From Marsupella aquatica (taxonomy: Eukaryota; Marchantiophyta): DNA of 64,000 nucleotides. The first letter of the stretch is position 1. Each line of letters begins with the position of its first letter. A program made the translations under genes and the position numbers. The stretch is from contig OZ316896.1 of NCBI GenBank assembly GCA_973895155.1, positions 12,152,001 through 12,216,000 of the forward strand. The letters are read 5' to 3'. This document shows, in pieces, positions 46,649 to 59,482 of this stretch. Below the pieces are notes generated by a model. That model did not search any database, had not been told where the DNA came from, and worked only from the letters and a program-made list of their open reading frames with translations.

Positions 46649-48834
46649 GGAGCGTGCGTGAGGAGAGAGGCGGACGAGATTCACAACACTATATAGCCAG
46701 ACGTCGAACGAGACCCACAACAAAAGTTGCGCTCTTGCGTTTTTGCATGACTCAGAATGGCAAGCGATCCCGAGGCTTTGCATTGACTCGCACACACACA
46801 CACTACCGTATGCATTCCTTCACCGGAAGGAATTCATCGTTCTCCAATTTGATTCAGAGGAAATTCATCGTTCTCCAATCCGACATAGAGACATTGGGCT
46901 TCCGTCGGGAGCTCAAGACCCTGCTCGAGGTGAAGATTGGGAAGTTCCTGATGCTTGTGAGCGTCTGGAATTCTTATTACTTGAAAACTAAAACAACGAT
47001 CGACAAGTTCAGCACCACAAATCGGAGAAGCCATGGACTGCATTCCTGATACAGGATGTACTGTGCCGATGGTGGGCACTGGCACGGTCTCGAGGGTAGA
47101 AGGAGACCTGCCATCTACAGAGCGTCAAATTTGCTCTGTGGAGATCCAAGCTTTGCTGGGTGGAGATGGCGGCATTAAAATGCTGGGGCCCCAGGGCAGG
47201 CGATTGGTGGCTCGTGGCCGATGCGAGATGGGAGACCGTGATCAGCTGGTAATCTCTTCGGGGGGAGGAGGAGTTCTTCGTGTGTGACCTGTCTGAAGGA
47301 TATGTTATTCTTCACCGAGTCCACTTGAGCGGGAGCTCTTGGGAGTGAAGAGTGTGTTTGTGCTTTGCCTCAACTATTCCAAATCTGGTGAGTTGTCTCA
47401 GATTCCTTTTCCTCCAGACAGATGGTGGTCCTCGACGAAGGAATACGTTTTTCCATTCTCGAGCCAACCGGAGGCTGATGTCTTGAGACGAGGTGGCGGT
47501 TTTGCTCCAAGTACCAGGATGTCGGCTGTGTCCAGAGGGTAAAATCTCGACGTATGATGAGGAGAAAGAAAGCTGGCGCGTTTCTTGAGATCGTATCTAC
47601 CCGACCATGGTCAAATGCTGTGGTGGCAGGCAGATAATAACGCCGTCAATACCTCGGCGCAGAACAGTCTTACAACAAGAAAAAAGAAACCCATCTTGAA
47701 TGGGTATTGCTCCGCTGTTTCCCGGCAAGGGAATGGCGTCGGCGTTGGCTGGATAAGCAGCGGTAGAATAAGGTGACCAACGTTTCACAAGGACAGATGC
47801 GATGGACCTTGTGATCGCGGTCATCGCAGTGTACACGCTGCAATTACCAAGATCTTTTTCTGTAGCGATTTTGGACCACTTTCCTCCTCGGTGGTCGGAA
47901 CGCCAGCATTGAACTCACCATTGGATTCCGTTTCGAAGGCGGTTGAGACGGTCGCACTTCAGGCCTCCAGGCAGTGGCTCCGTTCCCCAGATGGAGCCAA
48001 GAGCGCTGTTGGTGTTGGACGGCTTGAGTCAGGCCATGGTTGAGATAGTGACGTACACAGAATAGGAAATATTATAGGAAATACTCTTTTTTTAGTGAGG
48101 ATTGAGGCACACATCCCATTTTATCTAACGTGCTACAGGCTACTAGTAGTCACGAAAAACAATGCAGATACTTCTAGTCTGCAAAATCTCGAGAAATGTA
48201 AATTGTAGAATCTCGGGAAATGTCTAGAGGTGAAACACATCTACAAATGTAAGTCGAATTTTTGATGATATAACGAGAAGTCACGGATGTGACTTGTTTC
48301 CCCATATGGCATGTGTGAAGGGACGATCGAAAACATTGAACTCTGTGTTGTTGTGAAATTCTTGTTCCTGTGTACGATTGTCGTTTGCATTGAGATTGTT
48401 TTGTGAAATGCAATGATTCAATGATGGAACAGTCTACTTCCGTGTAGTTTATGCTTCAATGCGGTTTTCTGGGCGGTGACTTGCAATCCGCTCTGGGTGT
48501 GCGTCTCTCATGTTTTGTTCTTCTTATTCTTCCCTGTGCAATGGAGCCCGATACGATGTCTCAAGCATCAGCCTGCTGGAATCTCCCTGACGCGAAAAAC
48601 AAGTCGGATCTTCTCGAATCGAATGTCGGTCCGTTCGACTCATCGTCTCCAGTCCTTCCAGAAGTTTAGAACTTGAAGTGGAAACAGAATGTGCGAGAGG
48701 GGTTCAAGGTAGAGTTGTAAGATCTCAATTTGCTTGAATTGCAGAGTGGCGAATCTCGTCTGCGAAGGAGGGCTGTGTCCGGTTAAACAGAGGACTGAAC
48801 TCCTCGAACGGAACTAGCCATCGAACATCCTGCC
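46649..48834. other. Mixed-composition DNA with short unassigned ORFs
   Basis: A 26-bp near-duplicate (GAATTCATCGTTCTCCAAT and AAATTCATCGTTCTCCAAT) lies at 46830-46880. The best coding candidate starts at ATG 47033 in a good context (GCCATGG) and encodes MDCIPDTGCTVPMVGTGTV up to a possible donor at about 47250, but no downstream exon could be joined. Plus 48541-48669 is another short frame. No family is recognised, so no gene is called. Confidence 0.35.
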
Positions 48835-48996
48835 AGATATCAATGAGTGAGAAGGACTCTTTCTGCAGTATTTGACTAACAATATGTAGGAAGATTGACG
48901 AGTGAAGATGTTACTAGATATCAATGAGTGAGAAGGACTCTTTCTGCAGTATTTGACTAACAATATGTAGGAAGATTGACGAGTGAAGATGTTACT
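48835..48996 (+). repeat. Perfect 81-bp tandem duplication
   Basis: 48835-48915 and 48916-48996 are identical over 81 bases, starting AGATATCAATGAGTGAGAAG and ending GTGAAGATGTTACT. Confidence 0.97.
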
Positions 48997-50725
48997 GCTG
49001 CGGCCGAAAGATAGTGTAGTGGACATCTCTCCTCGTTTGCGCTCTCTGAATCACTGATTCTGTTTCATACGCGAATGATCATTACACGAGTTGATACTCC
49101 GTTTCGGTTTCGATCTGAGGAAGCAGACTGATGTAAACTATCTGCAACTCCGTGTAGGGTTTGGACTGAAGACTTAAGATGTTCATTTGCAATCGAAATT
49201 CTACATGAGAGCATTAGGAGTAGTTCTCTGTTGCGTAGAGTTCCATGTCTTCACAACTGTCATAGGAAATGTATTCGAAATTTCTGAACAAGTTTGTGAA
49301 TTGCATAGAGGTCCAAAGGAAATGTACCGATCAGACTTCGCCTAGCAATCGACGTGACTCGAACTCCTCGTGTGCAATGAATTCTAAGGTCGATTCGCAA
49401 GGACGTCGAGTCAGGTAAGATCCCAATCAACAAAACGAAATTTTAGTTGCTGCGAGAGTAGTTCTGGTGGAATTGTATTTTCACTTACTTACTGGCTATG
49501 TAATCATCCCGTTCCCAATTTGATGTGAGATTTCCTTCTTCCACACCGAAAATTTGGTGTGGGTGTGGTGGAGATTTTCATCAGCAGCAATCGATCCACG
49601 TTTCCGTCTGAAAGATCTTACGGGTGGAACCAACCATTGCTGGGGAAGGTTCACGCTTTCGACGATTCCCAGGTGCAGTCTAACAGTTGCCGAGATTTGA
49701 GACGGATTTTCCTTTGAAAGCAATGGACATGTTGCTTTATGCACAGGGTATCTTTGCAGATTTCGAACCACTTGCCATATGACATTTTACAAGGATTGAC
49801 AAGAAGTCTCGGAGAATGTCACGAATTAATTGCGGAGGGTTCAAAGGATTGTCCTATACCCTGTTTTTGGGCACTGATGCGCAAATCATAGTCGGGGTAC
49901 TTGGAGGGGACTCGCCGAACAGTTCCTGAACAACGATTGCAAAGGAGGTTTGCCATCGACCGATGCATTGCCCTTTCGACCACTTTGCAGAAACTCCTAT
50001 TCATAGAACAAGTACTTCCCCTCCCCTCCCCACCCTCCTCTTTTCCCCTTCCCAAGATAGAGAACAAGGATAGGATCTCCCCTTCTTATGTCTGTCGCAG
50101 TCTCAATTGACAATATGGTACACTAGAATATAAGCACGTCCAATAGCAATCTCCACCTAGATTTCTTTCTGTCAGTGTGGCGAGGTTTTTGGCTCTCTGA
50201 TTAGAGAGTTGGTGAGCAAAGAATGAGAGTGGTATGTTACCAAAGCAAAGGCATGACTGACTATATTGTAGCTCATCCACTAGTGTGACTTCCCTTTCCA
50301 TTTGGAGCTTGCATGGGAGATTTCTAACCTTCACGGTGCAAGTCCAGTCTAGTCTAAAGCAAAGGAGCAAGCCTTGTTTGTCGAAGGCTTTTAGGAGTAA
50401 GCTCTCCCTTCAGATATTAGGTGTCGTATTTGGTGTAACCACAACCAAAGCCTCAGGGCTAAGCAGAAGATCAGCATTCATTTTGTACGTTAATAGACTC
50501 AGCTTTTCCGACATTCCGAAGGGTATTGTCTACGGCTAATCTGGAATTATGTGAGAGAAGTTTCATGCACATCACAATCATCTTGGGCAACCATACACAT
50601 GCTTCTGTAATGTTTCATGTGCAATGCAACTGAGCTTATGGAACGTACAGTAGTCAAGCAACATGTTCTTGTTGGTTTGAAGCACGACTCTCTTGTTTTG
50701 CAGGTCTTTGACAAATGTTTGACCC
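48997..50725. other. Upstream region of the coiled-coil gene
   Basis: No supportable CDS. An acceptor-like TTTTGCAG precedes 50704, just before the coiled-coil ATG, so a 5' UTR intron may lie in this stretch. Confidence 0.4.
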
Positions 50726-53700
50726 ATGAACAACGTAATTGAAAAGCTCTCACAATTTCTAGCGGACAATCAGACCAAGCTCAAAAGTCTTGCAGCTAGC
50801 GCTCCAGATTTCTACAAGAATCTGAATAAGTTGGATGGAAGTAATCTCGATTCACTGACCATTCATCCTCGAGACTATTTGGTGGATCTTCTCACTGAGT
50901 GGAGTCGACAATTCTTAGAGATTTGTCGTGAACTTCAGACAAATTCACATTCTCACGAGGTTCGATGAATGTCAGTTCTTCATACGGTTTCTAACTTTTC
51001 TGATGAAAGTCTTTGCAATGTTCAATCAAGAAAAAATGAGATTTTTTTCTCAAGTACTAGGATTGAACTCATATCTTCTATCAACCACTGGTTCCTAAGG
51101 AAATATGATTTAATATGAATTAGACCAGGAAATACAGGTAAAGCAAAGGTGGGGGTTCTTTCCATCATTGCTACGTTACAGGTTTTTGTGTTTTCAACTC
51201 AAATATACTGAGTACTTTCAGATACCATCTTCTGACGGTTTTTCTTTTTAATTAGTTTGGTGGTAATACGAGACTGGTAAATTTTCAGCGTACCAGCGAA
51301 AGCATTCTTGTTATTAGTTGAATTGAGCAGTAAAATTTGCCCATATTAACTGCAAATCTAATGAACAGTCCTCGGAAATGACATGTAATTTATGGGGCAT
51401 TTTCAGTTTGCTTTGATATTACCCTGTACCCGACATTTTGTCGTCCTATTCAACACCTTCAGTGAAACGTGCTCAACATTTGAAAGATCTTGAACAGATT
51501 TCTCCAATGTGTTGTTACTTTGTGGATTTTTCATAAAATATTGCAGAGATGTAAGGAAATAATTGGGTGGGATGACAATCTCGAGAACGTATCTACTACA
51601 GATGGTACATGTGTGACAGATTACACAGGTGTGTACCAAAAATCATTTCAAGATTCATATATTTAGATACTCAGCATTTTGCAAGTTACTGAAGAATTAG
51701 GGCCTACTTTGGGGCCACTAGGAGGACTTTGCCTAGGCAGTTCTCCACTAATGAGATGGACAAGGTCTCTCTACTGCGTGCTGTCATAGATGTCAAAGCT
51801 GGCTATTTGGCAGTCTATTCTGCATTCATACTTGATTCAGGATTCAGCAGTGTGTCGTTCGCATCTCCCTACTGTTGCACTAGTCTCAAAGCCTACAAGA
51901 GGACTGTCCTCAATAGTTATCTGAGGATGCAGTGGAATCGTAGGGCTGACAATCTCAATCGAAAAGCTAGCTGCAACACACACAGTAGGGCTTAATGTCA
52001 CGTGTTGGAATCGTTGTAAACATGTGGTGAGCTAGATAGTTTGATCTAAAATCTAGCTTTAGGTGATGATTTGCAAATGTTTCAAGCAACAGAGTATGAG
52101 CAGACTGTTCAAGAAAGGAAGATGTCGTGACCATGTTTCTCTGAAAAGAGGTCTTGATGCTGTAGCTGGGCAATTTCAGAGGTCACGATGCTGTAGCTCT
52201 GCAATTTAAGACCTTTGCCAACCTTATATCAAAGTAAAGACTCATACTCTTACCGGTGTAAATCAAGCAGAGTCAACATTAGAGGAGCTTAGAATGCGAT
52301 ACAACTCTTTGGTTTTGACATTGGAGACCCAATTGGAAGAAACCAGGAAAGAGGTACACTGCGTGTTTTTGGCTTTTGCAGAGGAAACAAAACATGGTTC
52401 GTTACTCGCGGCGTACACATGGTGAAGAAAAGTATCAAAAGTTCACTAATGCACCATTGATTAATCCAGTCAATGAAGATAGTAAATCGCATACAAGAAG
52501 AGCATGTTTGCAAAGATGGGGATGAATTTTGTACCAGTCTATAGGTGCAATTTAGTACCTCTTCCGATGTCCGATACCTCCTAGCTCCATAAATATCAAG
52601 CAAGGCTCCAGGCCATTAACAATTCAAGAGTACGAACGGGCGGTATGTTACCATATAGCAGTTGAAGCTATTGTTCGGGGAATATTTATGATACTAATTT
52701 GTAATGATACACATTGAACTTGTACTCATTTTTGAACTGGGTACGAGTTCATAAAACATCATTCAATTTAATTTTACCAATGATATCCTTTGATTGTTTA
52801 CATAACTGTAATCGCAGGTCATAGACCTGCAAAAGAGTCTGGATTTGTCAAAGCTTGATGGTGCACTCTCAAATATAGAGAAAGCACTAGAAAAGCAAAG
52901 TCATCTTCAAGAACGAAAAAGTCGGAATGAAGTTGATGCCAATTCACAAGAGCTGGAACAGCTTCAATCAATGAGTTTAATCAAAGAATTGCCACAGCTG
53001 GTGAGAGGTCGACCACGCACATTCCTTGCAAATACTAGAATCAATGAACACCCTGCTGAGGTCGACGACGCTGAGAACAAGGTACTTCCCGTGACTTTAC
53101 ACAGCAAGCGCAGGTGCATGATATTCCGTGTTTTGAGTCTTTTCTGATCTCCACCATGAACGAGATCTGCGTGCTGAGTAGACGTTTGCTGCTGTCTGAT
53201 CTTTCAATTTATCTCTCAGGTGTGCGGTGAATGTGGACAAACAAGGGGAAGAAATGACATGAAATCTGCAAGGTGTCAACCAGAAGGTGAATCCAATGCA
53301 CATGAAGCGGAGAGGCTTCGATTGACCAATTCAATCATCGAATTGACAAGGCAATTGCGTGATCAACAAAAGAATAACACAGTATTTGCGAGCATAAACG
53401 ATGGGCTTGTTGAGCTCAATAGAACGCTAGCGAATCAGGTACATTGAATGCCAAAGGATATTGTGTGCGGTACCCTGCCTCCCATCTCTGCACTGAATGA
53501 TTTCAACGTGTTGCTCAAAATAGTTTCAAATTGAATCTCTCAACCTCTGAGGTGCAGGGGCACGGACGGACAAATATGGAAGATGAATACATTAAAATGC
53601 ATGTCCATCCGAAGAACTTGGCTCCCTGTAGAGTATGAACGAGACTTAGAAAAAACTTGGGTGATTCACTACTAAAAACTCATTCCTTGAAGTGTCACCT

Positions 53701-54344
53701 TCATAACAGCCAATAGAGTTTGCAACAAAGTCATTTATTGCAACTCCAGTGTCGTTTATACGATGGGAAACGACACGGATTTATTCAATGCACATGGGAA
53801 GCAATTTTCAGCTTACATGTGGAGTAGTCCTCAGAAAAACACTATCTGGAGGCTGTAGAAACAAGCCTAAAGATGCTCGAAACAGACTAGAGACCATAAA
53901 ACACAGAAAACCATGAATGCCACCTAATATATTTGTTAGCATTGGCATGCTATGGAAGTCACAATCACATTTTGCGAGCCTCTTCTTGCCCACAGATGGT
54001 ACATATCTGATAGCTGTATTTGGCCCTGAGATTTGCACCACATAAAGATCAGTGTGACTGAGCTTCAGGCCCTTGCGAATTCAAACACACACGGAAATTA
54101 CAAGTTTAAATGCATGGTTTTGCAGGTAAGAAAACTCAAAGAGCAGATAAGGATATTGCGACAGAAGGTTGTCGATAAGTCAAAGGAGACTATTAAAGTT
54201 TCCAGGTCTCTTAGAAAAGCGACGAAGGCACTGAGTTTGAATCGTAAGCAATGTGAGATTTTGAGATACAAGCTTGAACAATGCAAAAAAGATTTGAGTC
54301 GTTACTGTGTGGAAGACATGACTTCCTGGAAGAGCGGAACATAA
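50726..54344 (+). CDS. Unrecognised coiled-coil protein (366 aa, six exons)
   Basis: Exons 50726-50959, 51547-51628, 52271-52353, 52818-53081, 53220-53438 and 54126-54344 join with GT-AG signals. All phases agree, including the phase-1 junction between exons 2 and 3 (total 1101 nt), which argues for a real gene. Start ATG 50726 follows an in-frame stop. Residues 1-77 are predicted helical (VIEKLSQFLADNQTKLKSL, then DYLVDLLTEWSRQFLEIC). Exons 3-4 hold heptad-rich helices (TLEELRMRYNSLVLTLETQL, LDLSKLDGALSNIEKALEKQ). Exon 5 opens with a CGEC pair (223, 226) plus C240, a possible partial metal site. The C-terminus is a basic coiled coil (VRKLKEQIRILRQKVVDKSK). There is no signal peptide or membrane segment. 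The build suggests a cytoskeletal, centrosomal or nuclear scaffold, but I know no matching family. Additional exons cannot be excluded. Confidence 0.65.
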
Positions 54345-56552
54345 CTGCCTAGACTTGTTTTCTAACTTTTCGAAGAGTATCCATGGCAAAAGAATCGATG
54401 TTGCAACAAGCCTTTTGCTTCCTCAGGCGACCATGATTTCATGCGTATTCGTTGATTTGCTTTTTGTCATTTTTTTAATAATGTAATACACGACATACAA
54501 AGTGAGAATTACAACCTGTATTTTTTAGTGTAACCAACTACATCTATGGGCAATGAACTTCACAATCCCCAGCTTCACGACATTGCCTCATGTCCAGAGA
54601 TTTAGGTTGCCAGGGAAATTACTAATCTCCCATCGAAACTAGAAAATAGCCTAATACAACTGTTTGACATCCGGGGCTAACTGTAAATGGGGAGCATATC
54701 GAGCCCCCAACCAACGGCTAAGATTGGCCAAAACTTTTGCGTCTGGCACCCTTGTCTACCACAGTAGACCCCTCTAGTATTGGGATATATCTTCCTATTT
54801 ATAGCATGTTCATCCTAATACATGCTTGTTTTGACTTATCCAAAAGAATTGAAACAATCATCATAAGCATTCATGTGTGACTAGTTTATGAAAAACAAGT
54901 ATTGAAAGAATGAGTATAAAAAAATTAATAAAAAAATTACACACCTTTTTAAAAGTGAGAGAATTATAATACTTTAAGGCAAGTGAACTAATTTGAAGGT
55001 ACTAGTCAATATACCTGTATAGGTATGGTACTTATGATTCAAAGAGAAGAGCCTTAACTTGGTCCTATTTTAATTTTCTGCTCTATTTGGTGGGCTCTCT
55101 ATTTAGGTGATACCTGTTAATCAATAAACCATGAACAATTTAAATTTTAACATATAAGATGCACTCATCAATTATCAGAAAACTAGTCGCTTGGTTGCAG
55201 GGTCTAACCTTCTCATGCAAGTAATGAAATATACCCCTCAAAATATGTAAAATATAGGAACCTGATAAGACTAAGGAAATGATAAAAATTAAAGAGGCTA
55301 CCAAAAATGACTAAATTTTAAATAGTACATAGCTAAAGCATGGACTAGGCCAGATCAACATAATAATATATTGCAATCAATTTGAATGAGACAAGATAGC
55401 CAAGGAGTGTCCCGCTGCATATAATAGCCTCAAAAATATGTATTGAGATGTATCTTCCTATAATATAGGCGTCTCAAAGCTTCATAGCTATGTTATGGAT
55501 GATTTCTTTTGGCCATAAACAAATGGCTATTTATGGTCATAACTTTTCCATAGGGTTATTGAAAAGTTTTTGTTTTGTTTTGTTTTTGAGGATCTCAAAC
55601 CTCAAAATCTTGAGCTGTCTTGAGCTGTGGGCAAAAGTCCTGCTCATTGACTTAGCCATGGTGAGGAAACTACAGTATAGGTTGGGTTCCATTACCAAAG
55701 CACGATGGGGTCGTTGAAGTCAACGACGGTGAGGCTTGACCGATCCTAGCTGTTAGCATGGGGTAGCAGATCAGCCCATCTCCCGATCTGTTCGCTATCA
55801 CTTTCGATTGCGGAGTTCAGTGGCACCTTCCAGCACTCAACTCAGGCTGCTCTGGCTATCTCCTGTCGTTAGTCCTGTTCTGTTCGTAGTCACTTCTACA
55901 TGTAAAGAGTCGTAGTTACTTGTACAGATGAGTTCAAGTCTCTTTTCTCGTTGGTCGATCGAGGTCACAATTTCCTAGTTTGTCCCCATTTGTTTAGCCT
56001 AGATCAGTGCCGCATCTTTAGTATACGTTGTTGTCTTATGCTCGTTAGTGATTAGTCAACTCTCGTTGTTTTATCGTGACCTCGATTCCGCTGACTCCCC
56101 TTGTCGGCGAGTTGTCATTCTAGATGTTACATACTGTGGACCAACTTTGGTGTCTCCGTTCGATGATTCCATCATGATCTGGAAATTTCAATTACAGAAC
56201 ACAGACCACAGTAGGCCAAGTGCCCAGGAAGGACGGAAGGAGGGTGATCTTCGTTAACCTTGGCAGTCGCTCGAAAGCAATCCCGTGGGCAAGATGAGAA
56301 GAGTCTTAACTGATTGAGTACAAATGCGGGAAATCCACTCTAACTAAGAGTAGCTCACATGGAAGTGGGACAAGTTACAGAACTTGGAAAAAACTGCAGT
56401 CCCTCGACCAGGGATGGTCATTAAATCTAAAAAACCGATGTAGGTGTTGCTGCAGCACATTAAAGCACGCACGCAGGGACTCACGCAGGGCAAGTGATTG
56501 GCGGTGAACTGAGAGATATGATTACAAATATGTACATGCCGAGTAGTTGAGC
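54345..56552. other. AT-rich then mixed intergenic DNA
   Basis: 54345-55480 is strongly AT-rich with no ORF. 55481-56552 is more balanced, with ORFs of 60-75 codons lacking motifs. The part nearest 56552 should hold the 3' UTR of the lipase gene (minus). Confidence 0.5.
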
Positions 56553-58990
56553 TCAGAAACAATGAGACACGTAAGGATTAGACCTCGCAGCAGCAGCATC
56601 GACATTTTGCCAGAATTCTGCGTATTCATCCTCTCCGTTGGAAGCTCTGGGGGCAGTCCCGTCTACTCTTCCAGGAAACAGCCAGTTCCCGTTGCTGTCC
56701 CTCGCCACCTCACGAACATCCCTCCAACGAGGTGGAATGCAATATTGAGGCAGCAGAAAATCAGCCGTTCTGTTCACAAAAGCGTAATCTCTGAAGGTCT
56801 TCTCAGTCGGTCCAGCATACTCATTTCTGCTACGGTATACGTCTACCAAGTGAAGATATGTGTCCAGAGCATGAACTTGGGTATATCCGTCCAGAGAAAG
56901 AGTGGGTTGCTTCAGAACGGCAGACTTCAAATTGTCAACCTCTAACTTCACTCCAACATGTTTGTAGGACGGCAAATGCGGGACAATCTTGTGAACCTGC
57001 GCAGCTGCCCACGAGATATGCTTTAAGCCTGGCATCGCAGTCACCAAATCCTGAACATTCACTATTCGTAGCACCGCCACACCAAGTTCCTGGATTCTGT
57101 CTCGGAAGTGCACGTTGCCTACTCTTGGCCCAGCGAACGAGATCACAGTAATTGGAATCTTGCCTCGCGGAAATTCATTGAGTTCAGCCTCCTCCTTGTT
57201 GCCATAAAAGTTCTTCACATCCTGGATAATGTGATGTCCGTCGTTTTTAATGTGATGGAGCTTCGAGTGAAAATAACTCCTAATACCTTCAGTACGGGGT
57301 TGCTGGACAGAACTTCCCTCGTCGTTGTCCTCACCCCCTTTGGAGTGATGATGCAGTGAATTTTGTACTAAACTCTTCACAGACTCGAGACGTGGATGTC
57401 GAACATGATGATGACTATCCTCTTGGCCGGCTCGAGAACCTTCGGAACTCCATCGTTGGGGGGCACGAGGAGATTCCGACAGCAGATTGTAGCCAGACGC
57501 AGCTATGTCATACGCACACAAGGTAGCTAAGGCGCTCCCCAGACTATGCCCAGTCACCGTTATGCTCAACTTGGCCTCACCATCGCCCTTGTACTGCTCT
57601 ACAAGAGCCTTCACAGCGTCCATGACTTGATCACGAGCACTGGTAGCCCTGTTATGCTGAGATCCTGAATTCTTGGACGTGTATATTTTATAGAATCCAG
57701 CCTGCACTCTGAGATGTGCACAGTCACGGTCGGGTCCAAACCCAGCCGGAGACATGTAGTCCTGTAGGCGGCCATCGATCCGATTGAGCACAGTTAGATT
57801 CAGAACGAGGTGATGTAGATACAAAACGAAATTATACGCAATCAGCTAAACAGTCCATAAAATATTAGCCATTAAACTGTACAGGCAGCATTTGTGATAG
57901 TGTGCCAGTGATCTAATTTGCAACATGCAATTCGTCTGCATAATGTTGGGAATTGTCTATTGTTGTACATATCACTAGCTAGAGCTGGAGCATCGAGGGA
58001 CGTGCTAAACTGTTGATTACCGATAAGTCTGCGATCCATTCGCTAACGGTAGAGGTGCCTCTCCAATGACACCGGTAGAGGTGCAATGACAATGTCCCTT
58101 CGACCCAAGCGACGAATCTCGTCCGCGGAAGTGCAAACTGCCACGAATCCTATCCAGTTAGACTCCTTGCTAGTTGCATGATCTCCTACACTCGATTCAC
58201 TCGAGGACGAGCTGCCATTTCTCTTGAGAGAAGTCAGATAAGTATTGATATGGTGCATCGTAGCTGCGTAGATAAAGCTTTTTATTTCATAGCCCCGATT
58301 CGCTAATCCAACGCCTTCCAGGAGGCTCTCTTTGTCGAACAGGGAGTCACCGCGGGTCAGAGAGTTGTTATTTCCATCGAACGCATCGTATGTAGCTTGA
58401 GCGAATTCGCCATATCTGATGATCTCCGCCTTCAAGGCACGGTCGAGGGGATCCAGTTTCCCCCTCCATCCATTGCAGCCTTGTAGAACTTGCCATTGGT
58501 GGGCGATATCATAGATTTCCAAATGCGGAGGACGAAAGTTGCGTTGCCGATCATACCTGGGGGTCTCAACATGGACCATGTTCCCTAGGCTGAAAGCAAG
58601 CTCCCGCAGTTGAGGAGACTCGACTTGAGACAACTCGTTTACCCTATGTGCGATGAACTTCTCCGATTGTGAGCTGAGAGGACCTTGCCCTCTGGGATTG
58701 TCACCCTCACCTGGAAGATTCATGGCATGCGTTGCGTAGTTGTTGCTATGGGGAGGATAAACTTGAAGAGGTGGTAAAACCTGCGACATGTTTGCCTGTC
58801 CTCTAGCAGAGCCCTGCGATTGCGTGGACCCATACCTCATGTCGTCCCAGGGAAAACTGCTGGAGCTTCCAGACACATGACTCATGTTGAAGCTCTCACT
58901 GTAGGCCGAAAACTGGTAATTATCCCCCTGGCCACAATGTCGACGAGAAAAGTTTCTGCACACTGCAATCGGTTCTACTGGCTTTTGCAC
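56553..58990 (-). pseudogene. DAD1-like phospholipase A1 (class I/III lipase), frameshifted
   Basis: Two exons: 58021-58990 and 56553-57761, intron 57762-58020. The family is clear from EIYDIAHQWQVLQG, the helical lid region, NWIGFVAVCTSADEIRRLGR, GFYKIYTSKNSGS, nucleophile motif TGHSLGSALA (Ser codon 57543-57545), FAGPRVGN, VNVQDLVTAMPG (Asp) and VHALDTYLHLVDVY (His). Such enzymes release acyl chains from plastid galacto- or phospholipids, feeding oxylipin synthesis. The frame breaks at 58066-58081: 16 extra bases sit after RRDIVIA, exactly before the codons for WRGT, so translation stops after 8 more codons. Without them the frame is open to 56553 (about 720 aa). The catalytic exon carries a ~105-residue His/Ser-rich insertion before ITVISFAGPRVGN. 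Codon 58990 is GTG. The first ATG is 58885, or an upstream exon exists. Either a pseudogene, or an allele or assembly defect. Confidence 0.85.
57762..58020 (-). other. Intron of the lipase gene
   Basis: Donor GTAATC follows GACTTATCG and acceptor GCCTACAG precedes the codons DYMSPAGFG. Both ends join in phase 0. It matches the usual place where DL-x-D-Y is encoded in this family. Confidence 0.7.
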
Positions 58991-59482
58991 GATTTCTGAA
59001 TGTAAACACCGTTACGTATCAATCCATCCATCATTGAGCGACGTGATTACGTGGGCTCAATCCTCGATCCATAACTGGTTACAAAAGCATCTGCAAATGT
59101 CCGGCCAGTGCCTGTGAAATTACAAGCTTGGTACGCCCAAAAATAGCGTCAACGATGGTATGTCACTCGGGCGTGCTCTTACCGGCCAGACCTACGAAGA
59201 ATCAGGTGATGTCCAAGATTTACAATGTTGCAAGTGAACCATATCGATTTGTCATGAACGAGACCCTCCATGCAGAGCCTGGATCGTTAATTGATCCACG
59301 TACTCGCTGGTTGATCAACAGAGGCGGGGAAGGAAAGCTAGTGTCGATCTGTGCTAAGTATACTCTCTCCATGCCAGTGGAGAAAGCTTCGATCTGGGCT
59401 CCACCAAAGACGAGAGAGAGAAGTCAGCATTGAAATCTTCAAGTTGTGTCAATGGTCCGAGCCCGTCCGAGGGTGTTGGTCA
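58991..59482. other. Upstream region of the lipase gene
   Basis: It should contain the lipase promoter. A tiny 5' exon (ATG at about 59073, minus) could join in phase at AAATCG, but the intron would be only ~55 nt, so it is not called. Plus ORF 59128-59433 (101 codons) is not recognised. Confidence 0.35.

Noticed and set aside
48814-49026. Minus-strand 70-codon repeat protein
   Set aside because: It is simply the perfect 81-bp duplication read in an open frame.
58988-58990. Start of the lipase at 58990
   Set aside because: The codon is GTG. The first in-frame ATG is at 58885, unless an upstream exon supplies one.
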